Translations under genes and position numbers: made by a program
Part shown: positions 45,672 through 55,503 of the stretch, piece by piece
Layout of the letters: each line of letters begins with the position of its first letter
Position numbering within the stretch: position 1 is the stretch's first letter
DNA from: UBA940 sp031547885
GTDB lineage: Bacteria > Bacteroidota > Bacteroidia > Bacteroidales > Rikenellaceae
Assembly: GCA_031547885.1 (NCBI GenBank)
Contig: JAVBRO010000009.1
Coordinates: 186,001-250,000 of the forward strand
DNA: 64,000 nt
Reading direction: 5' to 3'
The notes under the pieces: generated by a model
Told to the model about the DNA's origin: nothing
The model's database searches: none
The model's input: the letters and a program-made list of their open reading frames with translations, nothing else

Positions 45672-48600
45672 TTAATATTTGTTTTTGGATTTTTGCCCGA
45701 TCTCCTTGGTCGATTTCAGAGGGACGAGTGTAAAAGCCCATTGGTATTCCTGGTCGGAGTAGATCGTTGCGTAGGGCTGCGGGCGGTCTCCCCAGCTGTT
45801 GTAGCCGGCCACACCCTGGTGGCAGCCGTCGAGGCACACTTCGACGAAATCGCGCGGGGCGATGTCGGCCGCGTGGGTCTGTTTACGAAGGCGGTTGGCG
45901 GCTCGTTCGTAGTTGCGGCCCGCGATCTCGGCCTTCGAGAAGTTGTTCCACTGGTATGGTTTGTCCGACTCCTGGCAGTCGAAATCCTCGACCGTGTTGC
46001 GCAGGGCGTTGAACTCCATCACTCCGTCGGCGACGACCAGAAGGCCCGTCCCGCGGTCATTTGTTGCGGCCATCCATCGTGTCTGGGTGTGGTGTCCGTT
46101 CTCCTGCGGGCGCACGTAGGGATGGTAGAGGTCCCAGGCCTTGGCCGAGTAAAGCCCGACAGTCGTGCCGCGGTAGCGGTCGGCGTAGTTCTCTTCCGGG
46201 CCGCGGCCGAAGTACGAGATATTGTCGAATGCCGCCGGGGTGCGGAAACGGACCCCGATGCGCGGTATCTCGAGCACTTTCTGCATGGCTTCGAGCTCCT
46301 CTTTGGTCTTGGGCGTGAATGTGGCTACCTCGCCGTCATGCGTCTTCGCGTTCAGTTTTTCGAGGTCGTAGGCATCGGTCATCGGCACCGGGACGTAGCG
46401 CAGCACGGCATTGAGCTCGCCGGTCGGATAAACGGTGTAGTCTACGTTATAGGCGACCGTTCCCACACCCTCTTCGATGAGGTCCCACGAGTATTTCACC
46501 GACAGCCGCACATTATCGCCGACGCGCTCTGCCGATGCATTTATGACTTGCGGGTCGTTCGAGATGGTTTTCCAGACCTGAAGCCGGAGAGGTGCTCCGT
46601 TTCCGTAGTCGTTATCCGTCGGTCCGCGCCAGAAGTTTGGACGTATGCCGAACTCCTTATCGAAATACTCCATGCCGTTGACCTTATAGGATGTGGCAAC
46701 CCCTTTCGCACTGTCGAACATGAAGCTGACCGCGGGGGATTTTATGATTATCACGCCGCCGTTGTCTGCAACTTCCAGAGCGGGACCCTTGGCGGGTTTG
46801 AACGCCTGTTTTTCACCTTTCAGCGGAAGTTCGAACTGATCGTATGCCGCGACGTGTCCGGCCGGGACCAGTGGCGCGGCTTTCAGAGTCGTTACTTCGA
46901 AATTGAGAAAAAACTCGTCGCCCGGAGCGGCTTTCAGCTTGTCGACGGGAATGGTCACAACCTGTGACTCCTGCGGCTCGAGGTTGAGGTTCAGAATGCC
47001 CGTCCGCACCGCCTTTTCGTTGCGGCGCACCTGCCAATTGATTTTATAGTCCGAAAGGTCGGTGAAGTAGAATCGGTTGGTGATGCGCACCTCGCCTTTT
47101 GCAAGGTCGACCGCCTCGAAACCGATCTCCTGGTGGGTGTATTTCACCTCGCTCATTCCGGGATGGGGCATCTGGTCGGGTCCGACTATACCGTCGGCCA
47201 CGAAATTGCCGTCCGAAGGTGTGAACTCATCCCCGAAGTCGCCGCCGTAGCTCCAGAACGGACGTCCCTCCTTGTCATAAGCCAGTGTCGAGTGGTCGAT
47301 CCACTCCCAGATATATCCGCCCTGCAGGTGCGGATGTTCGTAGATCGCCTGCCACTGGCTCCACAGGTCGCCGCTGGAGTTGCCCATGGCGTGGGAATAT
47401 TCCGACGGAATGACGGGCCTGTCCGCACCTTTTTCGCCGATACTGCGCAGCCACGCCGCCGAGGGGTACTGCGGAACGTACATATCGCTGTTCCACTCCC
47501 AGCCCGCGCGTTCGTAGCACACCGGGCGATCCATCAGTCCCAGGTCGAGATTCTTCAGTTCGACGTAGGCGTTGTAGAAGTTGAACCCGTTGCCCGCCTC
47601 GTTGCCCAGCGACCAGATCGTCACCGAGGGGAAGTTCTTGTTGCGTTCGAACATGTTGGCAATGCGTTCCATATGGTGCGGCAGCCAGTCGGGATTGTGA
47701 CCCAGGGTACCTTTTTTGCGGCCGTCGATGTGGCCGACGCTGCCCTTTCGCATATCGTCGGGCCAGATGGTGTAGTACATGCCGTGGGACTCGATGTTGG
47801 CCTCATCGTATACGTACAGCCCGTACTCGTCGCACATCTCGTAAAAATGGCGGTCTTGCGGATAGTGGCTCAGGCGTACCGAATTGATGTTGTTGAGTTT
47901 CATCAGCTCGAAGTTGCGGCGCATCTGTTCGGGCGTCACGTAGTGGCCGTTAAGACCGGTCTCGTGTATGTTGGTGCCTTTCAGTTTGATGGGCTGGCCG
48001 TTGACGTACAGCAGGCGCAGCCGTTTGCCGTCGCGCTCGTATTCGCTCTCCTTGATCTCGATGCGGCGGAAACCGACGTTGAAAGGAATGTATTCGGCCG
48101 TCTGTCTGGCCACAGAGACCGTCATCACCAGTTTATAAAGGTTGGGCGTTTCGGCCGTCCATTTCAGAACGGAAGGGATCTCTCCCTCGAACACAGCCTT
48201 ACCCGTGCCGCCTGCAGGGACCATATCGGTCGCGGTGCCGCTGAGCACCTTGCGTCCCGCAGCGTCAAGAAGTTCATAGGCTGCGGTGACCGCACCCGAC
48301 CGGGGCGCATTGTTGTGCAGATCCATCTCGAGGCGGAACACTCCGTCGGTGTACTCATCGTCGAGGTTCGAGCGCACCCGGAAATCGGAGAGCGCCACCG
48401 GAGCCTGCGCCCACAGGAAGACGTCGCGTTCGATGCCGCTCACACGCCAGAAGTCCTGGCATTCGAGGTACGAACCGGTACTCCACCGCGATATCTTCAG
48501 CGTGAGGGTGTTTTTCCCTGGGGCCAGGTAAGGGTTAAGCAGAAACTCGGCCGGGTCTTTCGACTCCTCGCTGTAACCGACTTCCTGCCCATTGACATAT

Positions 48601-49121
48601 ACATACACGCCCGATTTGGCTCCGGCAAGATGCAGATAAACGTCGCGTCCGTCCCAACCGGCGGGGATCGTGAAATCGCGCCTGTAAACTCCGCCCGGAA
48701 TAACTTCGGGCAGGGTGGGCGGCAGCGGGTCCGTGGTCTTGAACTCATAAGGATGGTTCACATAAATGGCCGTCCCGTGCCCCTGGAACTCCCAGTTGCC
48801 GGGAACCTTTATGTCGTTCCAGCCTGCCGCATCTGCCGCGGCGATATCACCGGGAATATCCCGGAAATCGTCGAAATAGAGGAACTTCCAGGTACCGTTC
48901 AGAAGAGTGTAGAACTCACTCCGGGAATAGTCGCCGGTCATTGCCGCTTCGCGGCTGCCATAGGTCATGAAAGAGCTGTGGGGCGCCATCTTATTCACCG
49001 AAATAACTTTCTGATCGAGATGGTAGGGTAATGCGCCCTGTCCCGCGGCTTGGAATGGGATCAGGAAAGAGCATGCAACAGCAGCGTAATACACCGCATG
49101 AATAGGTTTCATCACGTTCAT
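45672..49121 (-). CDS. GH2 beta-galactosidase (LacZ-like), secreted
   Basis: 1149 residues. Signal peptide (cleavage near AAGQ), then sugar-binding, immunoglobulin-like and TIM-barrel domains of GH2, and a C-terminal beta-sandwich of the Bgal_small_N type. Acid/base Glu in DEANIESHG, nucleophile Glu in SEYSHAMGN. The fit to LacZ-type GH2 is strong, but substrate range in Bacteroidota varies. The starts 49121 and 49112 differ by three residues; the frame further up is not coding-like. Confidence 0.94.
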   Translation of the reverse strand: MNVMKPIHAVYYAAVACSFLIPFQAAGQGALPYHLDQKVISVNKMAPHSSFMTYGSREAAMTGDYSRSEFYTLLNGTWKFLYFDDFRDIPGDIAAADAAGWNDIKVPGNWEFQGHGTAIYVNHPYEFKTTDPLPPTLPEVIPGGVYRRDFTIPAGWDGRDVYLHLAGAKSGVYVYVNGQEVGYSEESKDPAEFLLNPYLAPGKNTLTLKISRWSTGSYLECQDFWRVSGIERDVFLWAQAPVALSDFRVRSNLDDEYTDGVFRLEMDLHNNAPRSGAVTAAYELLDAAGRKVLSGTATDMVPAGGTGKAVFEGEIPSVLKWTAETPNLYKLVMTVSVARQTAEYIPFNVGFRRIEIKESEYERDGKRLRLLYVNGQPIKLKGTNIHETGLNGHYVTPEQMRRNFELMKLNNINSVRLSHYPQDRHFYEMCDEYGLYVYDEANIESHGMYYTIWPDDMRKGSVGHIDGRKKGTLGHNPDWLPHHMERIANMFERNKNFPSVTIWSLGNEAGNGFNFYNAYVELKNLDLGLMDRPVCYERAGWEWNSDMYVPQYPSAAWLRSIGEKGADRPVIPSEYSHAMGNSSGDLWSQWQAIYEHPHLQGGYIWEWIDHSTLAYDKEGRPFWSYGGDFGDEFTPSDGNFVADGIVGPDQMPHPGMSEVKYTHQEIGFEAVDLAKGEVRITNRFYFTDLSDYKINWQVRRNEKAVRTGILNLNLEPQESQVVTIPVDKLKAAPGDEFFLNFEVTTLKAAPLVPAGHVAAYDQFELPLKGEKQAFKPAKGPALEVADNGGVIIIKSPAVSFMFDSAKGVATSYKVNGMEYFDKEFGIRPNFWRGPTDNDYGNGAPLRLQVWKTISNDPQVINASAERVGDNVRLSVKYSWDLIEEGVGTVAYNVDYTVYPTGELNAVLRYVPVPMTDAYDLEKLNAKTHDGEVATFTPKTKEELEAMQKVLEIPRIGVRFRTPAAFDNISYFGRGPEENYADRYRGTTVGLYSAKAWDLYHPYVRPQENGHHTQTRWMAATNDRGTGLLVVADGVMEFNALRNTVEDFDCQESDKPYQWNNFSKAEIAGRNYERAANRLRKQTHAADIAPRDFVEVCLDGCHQGVAGYNSWGDRPQPYATIYSDQEYQWAFTLVPLKSTKEIGQKSKNKY

Positions 49122-49340
49122 AATAAGGTTTACGGTTACAGGGGGAGCGTACAAGTTAGTCATTATTTCGCAGAGTGTCCCTATGTGTATGTGATTTTTC
49201 CGGTCGGGAATGATATTTAGACAGACTCTGACTGCCTGCACATTTCCCTGAATCCGTCATACGGCTCTTTTTCTTTTTGTGGAATTGGACTAACTTTACG
49301 GCCGGAGACCAACGAATTTAACCGTAAAAACAGATTTATT

Positions 49341-50930
49341 ATGCGGACAGGCCGGCCATGTGCATGGAACACGGATTCACCTCTCAGGTATCTCATATAC
49401 CTTGTGCTGCTGATCCCCGTATTTATATTCAGGGACTACACCCCCTCCAACGAACTGAAATACATCAGTATAGTGGAAGAGGCCCTGCGCAGCGGCACGT
49501 GGTTCACGTTCCATAACCACGGCGACATCTACGCCGACAAGCCGCCGCTTTTCTTCTGGCTCATCATGCTCTCGAAGCTGCTGACCGGCGGCTACCATAT
49601 GTGGATCATAGGGCTTTTCTCGCTGCTGCCAGCGGTGGGCATACTGTGGATCATGGACAAGTGGCTGCGCAGCGCGGGCATCGCCCACAACCCGGTCGTC
49701 TCCAACCTGCTGCTGCTCACGACGGTAATGTACATCGGCTCGGCGATGGTGGTGAGGATGGATATGCTGATGGTCTTTTTTATCGTGCTGTCGCTCTATG
49801 CCTTCTTCCGCGTCTATGATGGAACAGGGAGTCGTGCACAGAAGTGGCTGGCGCCCGTCTGGATATTCATGGCGATCTTCTCGAAGGGGCCGATGGGATT
49901 CCTCATCCCGATACTTTCAATATATGCATTCCTGGCGGTCGAACGGAAACTGCGCTATGCGGGCCGTTATTTCGGCTGGCGGCAATGGCTGGTGCTTGTG
50001 GGGTTGTGCGGGGCGTGGTTCCTGTGCGTCTGGCTCGAGGGCGGCAGCGAATACCTGGACAACATACTTTTCAAACAGACGGTCGGGCGCGGCGTCAATT
50101 CGTTCCACCACAAGGAGCCGGTGTGGTTCTATTTCCCGCGCATGCTGTGGTCTTTCGCGCCGTGGATCGTACTTTATATAGTGCTGCTTTGGCAGGGTAT
50201 CCGCCGGAAAATGTTCACTTTGTCCGTGCAGAGGTTCTTTGCAGTCACCGCCGCCGCGAACCTCATACTGCTGTCGCTCGTCAGTTCCAAGATAGACATT
50301 TACCTTCTGCCGATATATCCTTTTGTAGTTTACCTGTGCGCTTCGGTGCTCCAGGACAACCGCAATGCCCTGGGCGTGAAGATCGGGGTGGGGGTCGGCG
50401 CGCTGTTTTTCGCCGCGCTGCTTCCGGCCTGGTTTTTTGTTCGGGATCAGATACCGTTCGATATTACTGGAGCGCTTCCCTGGATCGGAGCCGGCATTCT
50501 GACTGCCGGGGGAGTGGCGGGCCTGGTGATGATATTCCGTAAGAAGGCTCCCGAAGCGGTCATTCCGGCCGCAGGCGGTTTGTTGGTTTTTATGGCCGTC
50601 TGTTCGTTCGTGATCCCTCAGGTCAACCGCGAGATCGGTTTCCGCGAGATGGGCGAAGCCGCAAAAGCCGTGCAGATCGACCGGTACGCCTATTACAAAT
50701 ACCCCACTTTCCGCGACATCGACGTTTTCCTCGACGACCGGCAGCCGGAACAGATCGAAACCACGGCGCAGTTGGATTCGCTCGACGCCCTGCCCGTTAA
50801 GACGATACTGTTCGTCCGCACCAAGGACATCCGCCGCAACGAAGACCTTAAAGAATGGACCTCCACCCGCCGTCCCGCCTGGTCGGCAAACGATTACGGT
50901 TGGTATATAATAGGTGAAAAGGGCGATTAA
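49341..50930 (+). CDS. GT39/ArnT-like membrane glycosyltransferase
   Basis: 529 residues with about 11 membrane helices. RDYTPSNELKYISIVEEALRSG and NHGDIYADKPPLFFWL are the ArnT/PMT first-loop pattern with the catalytic acidic residue. It transfers a sugar from a lipid carrier to lipid A or another envelope acceptor. The stop overlaps the convergent next gene by four bases. Confidence 0.88.
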   Translation: MRTGRPCAWNTDSPLRYLIYLVLLIPVFIFRDYTPSNELKYISIVEEALRSGTWFTFHNHGDIYADKPPLFFWLIMLSKLLTGGYHMWIIGLFSLLPAVGILWIMDKWLRSAGIAHNPVVSNLLLLTTVMYIGSAMVVRMDMLMVFFIVLSLYAFFRVYDGTGSRAQKWLAPVWIFMAIFSKGPMGFLIPILSIYAFLAVERKLRYAGRYFGWRQWLVLVGLCGAWFLCVWLEGGSEYLDNILFKQTVGRGVNSFHHKEPVWFYFPRMLWSFAPWIVLYIVLLWQGIRRKMFTLSVQRFFAVTAAANLILLSLVSSKIDIYLLPIYPFVVYLCASVLQDNRNALGVKIGVGVGALFFAALLPAWFFVRDQIPFDITGALPWIGAGILTAGGVAGLVMIFRKKAPEAVIPAAGGLLVFMAVCSFVIPQVNREIGFREMGEAAKAVQIDRYAYYKYPTFRDIDVFLDDRQPEQIETTAQLDSLDALPVKTILFVRTKDIRRNEDLKEWTSTRRPAWSANDYGWYIIGEKGD

Positions 50931-51574
50931 ACCCCGTCGAAGTCCTGATCTCGGCGGGATTCTTTATACCCTATCATCAGGTTGCGCAGGTAGACCACGA
51001 AACCCGCGCCCTGCCCTAGCAGCAGCGGCCAGTCGTGCCGGATCACGGCGTATGCGATTATCATGGCCGAGCCGGTCAGGCTGATTATCCAGAAAACAGG
51101 CGGCAGGGCCGACTCGCCCGCCCGGCGCGAATACCACCATTGATAGATGAACCGCAGCGTGAAGGTGAACTGCCCTGTCACACCGAAGACGATGAGCCAC
51201 AGCGGAATATCCTCATGCCGAAAAAGGCGTTCGATCGTGTCGTGCCAATCGCTGAGGAACCAGGCGACCGCCGCCAGCGGCAGCGCGAAACAGAATACGC
51301 GGACGGCTGCAGGCAGTTTACCCCACGACCCTTTGATGCTCAGGTTCCAGATGTAAATATAGTAGGTGACCAGCTGTCCCAGTATGATGGCGAAGTCATT
51401 GCGCAGCCAGCCGTAGATGCACATGATGAACGACGCGGCCATGCTCAGTTGCCAGAAGAGCGTCGGTGAAAGCACCTTTTTGGTTTTCTCCGATGCAACC
51501 CATTGTACGAGCGTGCGGGCTGAGAAAAGGAGTTGCGCGAATAACCCGACTACCGAGATCAGGTGCGGATTCAT
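50927..51574 (-). CDS. Lipid-A-disaccharide synthase N-terminal-like (LAB_N) membrane protein
   Basis: 215 residues, six helices forming two LAB_N repeats: GLFAQLLFSARTLVQWVASEK and GVTGQFTFTLRFIYQWWYSRR, each followed by PP/SP...FWxxS. The domain occurs alone in Bacteroidota beside GT2 and GT39 genes. It may help move or hold the lipid-linked sugar. It overlaps the upstream GT2 gene by ATGA, so the two are translationally coupled. Confidence 0.9.
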   Translation of the reverse strand: MNPHLISVVGLFAQLLFSARTLVQWVASEKTKKVLSPTLFWQLSMAASFIMCIYGWLRNDFAIILGQLVTYYIYIWNLSIKGSWGKLPAAVRVFCFALPLAAVAWFLSDWHDTIERLFRHEDIPLWLIVFGVTGQFTFTLRFIYQWWYSRRAGESALPPVFWIISLTGSAMIIAYAVIRHDWPLLLGQGAGFVVYLRNLMIGYKESRRDQDFDGV

Positions 51575-52302
51575 AGGTTCGTGTCGTCCACGTTATAGTT
51601 GATGTACCGTTTTTTCATCCACCGGTAGGCGAAACAATCCTTGAACGGCCCCACGAGGCGGTTCCACAGGTGGTATTTCGACTCTCCGGCGGTGCGCGGG
51701 AAGTGGCGCACCGGGATCTGCTTCACCGTTCCGCCATCCTGGAGCATCACCAGTGCAGGCATGAATCGGTGCATCCCGGTAAAGAAAGGTATTCGTTTGG
51801 CATATTCGGTTTTCAGCACTTTCAGCGGACATCCGGTATCCTCGATGCCGTCCTTTGTCATAGCGCGCCGGAAACCGTTTGCGATCTTCGACGAGAGGCG
51901 CTTTCCGAGGCTGTCCTTACGCCCGGTGCGGATTCCCATCACCATTGCGAAATCTGCCGCATCGGCCAGCAGGATGTTGAAATCCTCCGGCGCGGTCTGC
52001 AGGTCGGCGTCGATGTATCCGACGTACGGCGACTCCGTATGGTCTATCCCGGCTTTTATGGCAGCGCTGAGGCCCCTGTTCTGCGCGAACGAGATGTAGA
52101 ACATATCCTTGTTGTGTGCGCACACATCGCGTAAAAGTTCGCCGCTGCGGTCGCGCGAGCCGTCGTTCACAAAGAGCACGCAGCTTTTCACGGCGGCGGT
52201 TTTCAGGAAACCGGCCAGTTCGGCTTCGAGCCTGGGCATATTGTCCTCTTCGTCGTAGACGGGGACTATCACGGTGAAATCGTATTCTGCGGTGCGGTTC
52301 AT
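51571..52302 (-). CDS. GT2 family glycosyltransferase, ArnC/DPM1-like
   Basis: 243 residues. GT-A fold with VIVPVYDEEDNMP, FVNDGSRD and YIDADLQTAPED (DxD-type). No C-terminal membrane helices, as in DPM1. It likely loads a sugar onto undecaprenyl phosphate for the GT39 enzyme encoded beside it. Confidence 0.92.
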   Translation of the reverse strand: MNRTAEYDFTVIVPVYDEEDNMPRLEAELAGFLKTAAVKSCVLFVNDGSRDRSGELLRDVCAHNKDMFYISFAQNRGLSAAIKAGIDHTESPYVGYIDADLQTAPEDFNILLADAADFAMVMGIRTGRKDSLGKRLSSKIANGFRRAMTKDGIEDTGCPLKVLKTEYAKRIPFFTGMHRFMPALVMLQDGGTVKQIPVRHFPRTAGESKYHLWNRLVGPFKDCFAYRWMKKRYINYNVDDTNL

Positions 52303-52364
52303 GTTCGTTCGACTATTTAAAACGCTGGGACAAAGATAAGAAAACCTTGATATTCCGCGCTTGG

Positions 52365-54506
52365 CTACCGCGCCTCTTTTATCGAAAGTCCGATGCGTGT
52401 GCGCACACGGTCGATCTCCATCACCCTGACCTGCACTTTCTGATGCAGTTTCACAACGTCGTTCGGGTTGGCGACGTATTTGTCTGCCAACTGCGAAATG
52501 TGCACCAGTCCGTCCTGCTTGACGCCGATGTCGACGAACGCACCGAAATTGGTGATGTTCGTAACTATGCCCGGCAGTACCATTCCAACACGCAGATCGT
52601 CGACCGAATGCACCCCGTCGGCAAACGAGAAAGCCTCGATCTGTCCGCGCGGGTCGCGCCCCGGCTTATCTAACTCCTGCATTATGTCCGTCAGAGTCGG
52701 GAGGCCCGTCTTTTCGGTCACGTATCTTTTGATGTCGACGCCGCCTCGCAGATCCTTGTTTTTGAGCAGTTCGGCCACCGAAACGCCCGAGTCTTTCGCC
52801 ATAGCCTCGACCACCGGATAGGATTCGGGATGGACGGCGCTGTTGTCCAAGGGGTTTTTGGCGTCGGGAATGCGCAGGAATCCGGCGCACTGCTCGAAAG
52901 CCTTGGGGCCCAGGCGCGGAACCTTGTTTATCTGCGCCCGCGACGGGAACGGTCCGTTCGCCGTGCGGTATTCGACTATGTTCTTCGCGAGCGAGTCGCC
53001 CAGCCCCGAAACATACGACAGGAGCTGCTGCGACGCGGTATTTATATTCACCCCGACGCGGTTCACACAACTTTCCACCACCGTGTCGAGCGATTTTTTG
53101 AGTTTCGTCTGGTCGACGTCGTGCTGGTACTGCCCCACCCCGATCGCCTTAGGGTCGATCTTCACAAGTTCTGCCAGCGGGTCGATCAGCCGGCGGCCGA
53201 TCGAGATGGCGCCGCGCACCGTGACGTCATAGTCCGGGAACTCCTGCCGCGCGACCGGCGAAGCAGAATAGACGCTCGCGCCGTCTTCGCTCACCATGAA
53301 AACCTGCACCGTGTCGGGCAGGTCCAGTGAACGCACCAGCGCTTCGGTCTCGCGCCCGGCGGTTCCGTCGCCGATGGCAACGGCTTCTATGTCGTATTTC
53401 GCAATCAGCGCACTCAGGCGTTCACGCGCCTTTGCGGTTTCGCCCTGCGGCGGATGCGGATATATATTCTCGTTGTGGAGCAGAGTTCCCTGTTCGTCGA
53501 GGCAGACCACCTTGCAGCCGCTGCGGAAACCGGGGTCGATGGCGAGCGTCCGTTTCTGGCCGAGCGGCGCGGCCAGCAGAAGTTGTCGCAGGTTGGCCGC
53601 GAAGACGTTTATAGCCTCGCCGTCGGCCTTTTCGCGTGCCGCGCCCAGCGTTTCTGTCTCCATCGATGGCTTCAGCAGGCGCTTGTAGCCATCCTTCACG
53701 GCATCCTCGATGTAATCCGCCGAGGGCGAATTGCCGCGTATGAAAATGCGGTCCAGCTGTTCGAGCGCCTTATCCTCGTCCGGCGCGACGCCGATCCGAA
53801 GAATTTCTTCCCGTTCGCCACGCAGCTGTGCCATCAGCCTGTGCGACGGTGTGCGCGCCAACACCTCGCTGCTGTCGAAATAGTCCGAGAATTTCGCCCC
53901 GTCCGCTTCCTTGCCTTTTACCACTTTCGATGAGATCACGGCTTCGCGTGCGAAAAGGCGCCGCATAGCACTGCGGCTGCGTTCGCCCTCGCTGACCCAT
54001 TCTGCGATGATGTCGCACGCCCCAGCCAGAGCCATCTCTTCGTTCTCCACTTCGCCTTTGACGAACCGCGTCGCGAGCCTCATCGGGTCCGCGCCGTCCT
54101 GGCGCATCAGCATGGCCGCCAGAGGCTCCAACCCGCGTTCCCGCGCGACGGTGGCCTTGGTGCGGCGCTTTGGTTTATAAGGAAGATAAATATCTTCGAG
54201 CAGTGTCGGGTCATAGCACGCCTCGATCTTTTCGCGCAGTTCGGGAGTCAGTTTTCCCTGCTCCTCGATGGTCGAAAGGATGGTCTCGCGGCGTTTCACG
54301 AGTTCAGTCAGCTTTTCGTACTGCTGTTTAATGAGTCCGATCTGCTCTTCGTCCAATCCGCCGGTCGCCTCTTTGCGGTAGCGGCTGATGAAGGGCACGG
54401 TCGCGCCGTCGTCGAGCAGGGCCACAACGCCCCGCACGCCCCGAATGGGAATGTTGTTCTGAGTAGATATAAGTCCTGTAATGGTATTTTTCGGGTCCTG
54501 GCTCAT
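52365..54506 (-). CDS. tex: Tex family RNA-binding protein
   Basis: 713 residues. N-terminal Tex domain, YqgF-like RNase H fold (LAIDPGFRSGCKVVCLD), helix-hairpin-helix motifs (VGVNINTASQQLLSYVSGLG) and a C-terminal S1 domain (GIVTNITNFGAFVDIGV). A transcription/RNA-linked factor in the cytoplasm. Full length for the family. Confidence 0.96.
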   Translation of the reverse strand: MSQDPKNTITGLISTQNNIPIRGVRGVVALLDDGATVPFISRYRKEATGGLDEEQIGLIKQQYEKLTELVKRRETILSTIEEQGKLTPELREKIEACYDPTLLEDIYLPYKPKRRTKATVARERGLEPLAAMLMRQDGADPMRLATRFVKGEVENEEMALAGACDIIAEWVSEGERSRSAMRRLFAREAVISSKVVKGKEADGAKFSDYFDSSEVLARTPSHRLMAQLRGEREEILRIGVAPDEDKALEQLDRIFIRGNSPSADYIEDAVKDGYKRLLKPSMETETLGAAREKADGEAINVFAANLRQLLLAAPLGQKRTLAIDPGFRSGCKVVCLDEQGTLLHNENIYPHPPQGETAKARERLSALIAKYDIEAVAIGDGTAGRETEALVRSLDLPDTVQVFMVSEDGASVYSASPVARQEFPDYDVTVRGAISIGRRLIDPLAELVKIDPKAIGVGQYQHDVDQTKLKKSLDTVVESCVNRVGVNINTASQQLLSYVSGLGDSLAKNIVEYRTANGPFPSRAQINKVPRLGPKAFEQCAGFLRIPDAKNPLDNSAVHPESYPVVEAMAKDSGVSVAELLKNKDLRGGVDIKRYVTEKTGLPTLTDIMQELDKPGRDPRGQIEAFSFADGVHSVDDLRVGMVLPGIVTNITNFGAFVDIGVKQDGLVHISQLADKYVANPNDVVKLHQKVQVRVMEIDRVRTRIGLSIKEAR

Positions 54507-54811
54507 TGTTTCAGTTGTTGATATGGAGATGCAAAATTAACCTAAAAAACCCGGTTTTTTAGTAAATATGTCTGCAAAAATGTCCCGCAGTTCCGATTCC
54601 GCGTCCTGCGGCATACTATTCCGGGAAGCGCCCCGTTAAATCAGCAGAAACAACACCAACCAGAGTATTGACCATTTAAAAAGAGACGGCTATGAAGGCA
54701 AGACGAGTGAGAAAGAGATCCGGCCGGTTCTCTCCGCAGGACCTCCTGTAACCCCCGGCGCGGCGGACCTTATGTGAAAAGGCCGACCGCGCCGGGGTCT
54801 TTGTGGCAACG
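54507..54811. other. Gene-poor stretch with a strong hairpin
   Basis: CCCCGGCGCGG (from about 54754) pairs perfectly with CCGCGCCGGGG (to about 54803). Inside it ACCTT/AAGG may add a second helix. A very small frame at 54692-54751 (19 codons, basic) could be a peptide, but there is no independent support for it. Confidence 0.45.
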
Positions 54812-54982
54812 GCCACAGCAGACTTGATGATGAAGGTGGTTGCAAACCTTAATCTCCCGGCACAGCGCAACCGTCATTGTAAACCAGCGAAGCAATCCAG
54901 TCGGAACGCCGACAGCGGACTTGATGATAAAGGTTACTGATGGTCTGAAACTTCCGGCACAGCGCCCTCGTCATTGTCGACC
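54812..54982. repeat. Two tandem units with 97-base period
   Basis: Units at about 54812-54885 and 54909-54982. Both contain ACAGCrGACTTGATGAT, CCGGCACAGCGC and GTCATTGT at a fixed offset of 97. Short similar peptides can be read in two frames (LPAQRxRHC), so either a decayed small gene or a structured RNA is possible. Confidence 0.6.
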
Positions 54983-55047
54983 ATTTTCTTATGGGAGCAC
55001 CGGCAGGCATAACTTTTGCTCCTTTTCCGGAGACAAAATAGAGAGAG

Positions 55048-55239
55048 ATGAGACAGATAAAGACAAATGCCAAAAAGAGCAATGCCGTCCGCAGCATCAA
55101 GGTGGACACCCAGGTCAAACCTGACAGCATAGGCCGCATCAAGGCCACCGGAGATAAGCAGCCCGCGACACTGAAAGAGGTTGAGGAAGATACTATACTC
55201 ATTAATCCGGATGCGGAGAGCATGGAAAGCAGAGGGTGA
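55048..55239 (+). CDS. Small hypothetical protein
   Basis: 63 residues: a basic first half (MRQIKTNAKKSNAVRSIKV) and an acidic end (LKEVEEDTILINPDAESME). No domain recognised. Support: a clean frame with ATG, a GAGAGAG stretch just upstream, GC-rich third positions, and a terminator 40 bases after the stop. Confidence 0.55.
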   Translation: MRQIKTNAKKSNAVRSIKVDTQVKPDSIGRIKATGDKQPATLKEVEEDTILINPDAESMESRG

Positions 55240-55275
55240 GGCCGCGCGAAAGGCTGCGCAACGGCCCGCTAAAAT

Positions 55276-55316
55276 AAAAAACTCCGGAACCTGCACGTTT
55301 CCGGAGTTTTGTTTTT
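55276..55316. terminator. Bidirectional terminator between two small genes
   Basis: AAAACTCCGGAA pairs with TTCCGGAGTTTT, A-rich on the left and T-rich on the right. It lies between the convergent small genes at 55048 and 55503. Confidence 0.85.
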
Positions 55317-55332
55317 CAGAAAATTCAGCCTG

Positions 55333-55503
55333 TTAATAAAGCGGTTTTTTCGGATTGGTCAGACGGCGTCCTATGAATGTTCCTTTCGGGCCGTCCGACA
55401 CATAGGGGGTCGAACGGACATGGTCGGGCACCACACGCCCCGTGTTGGTCGTGTAGCCTTTGACGAATACCTTTTTCTTGCCTTCTTTTGTAGTGTTTGC
55501 CAT
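55333..55503 (-). CDS. Small basic protein, 56 residues
   Basis: Reads MANTTKEGKKKVFVKGY, then TTNTGRVVPDHVRSTPYVSD and a basic end. The pattern VKGYTTNTGRVVPDHVRSTP resembles short proteins with V-K-x-T-x-x-G-x-x-V-x-x-H-x-R-S-T-P. Function unknown. It is too short for many gene callers. Third-position bias and the adjoining terminator support it. Confidence 0.65.
   Translation of the reverse strand: MANTTKEGKKKVFVKGYTTNTGRVVPDHVRSTPYVSDGPKGTFIGRRLTNPKKPLY

Noticed and set aside
45672..49241. GH2 gene starting at 49241
   Set aside because: The extra 40 residues lack a signal peptide pattern; 49121/49112 puts a clear signal peptide at the N-terminus.
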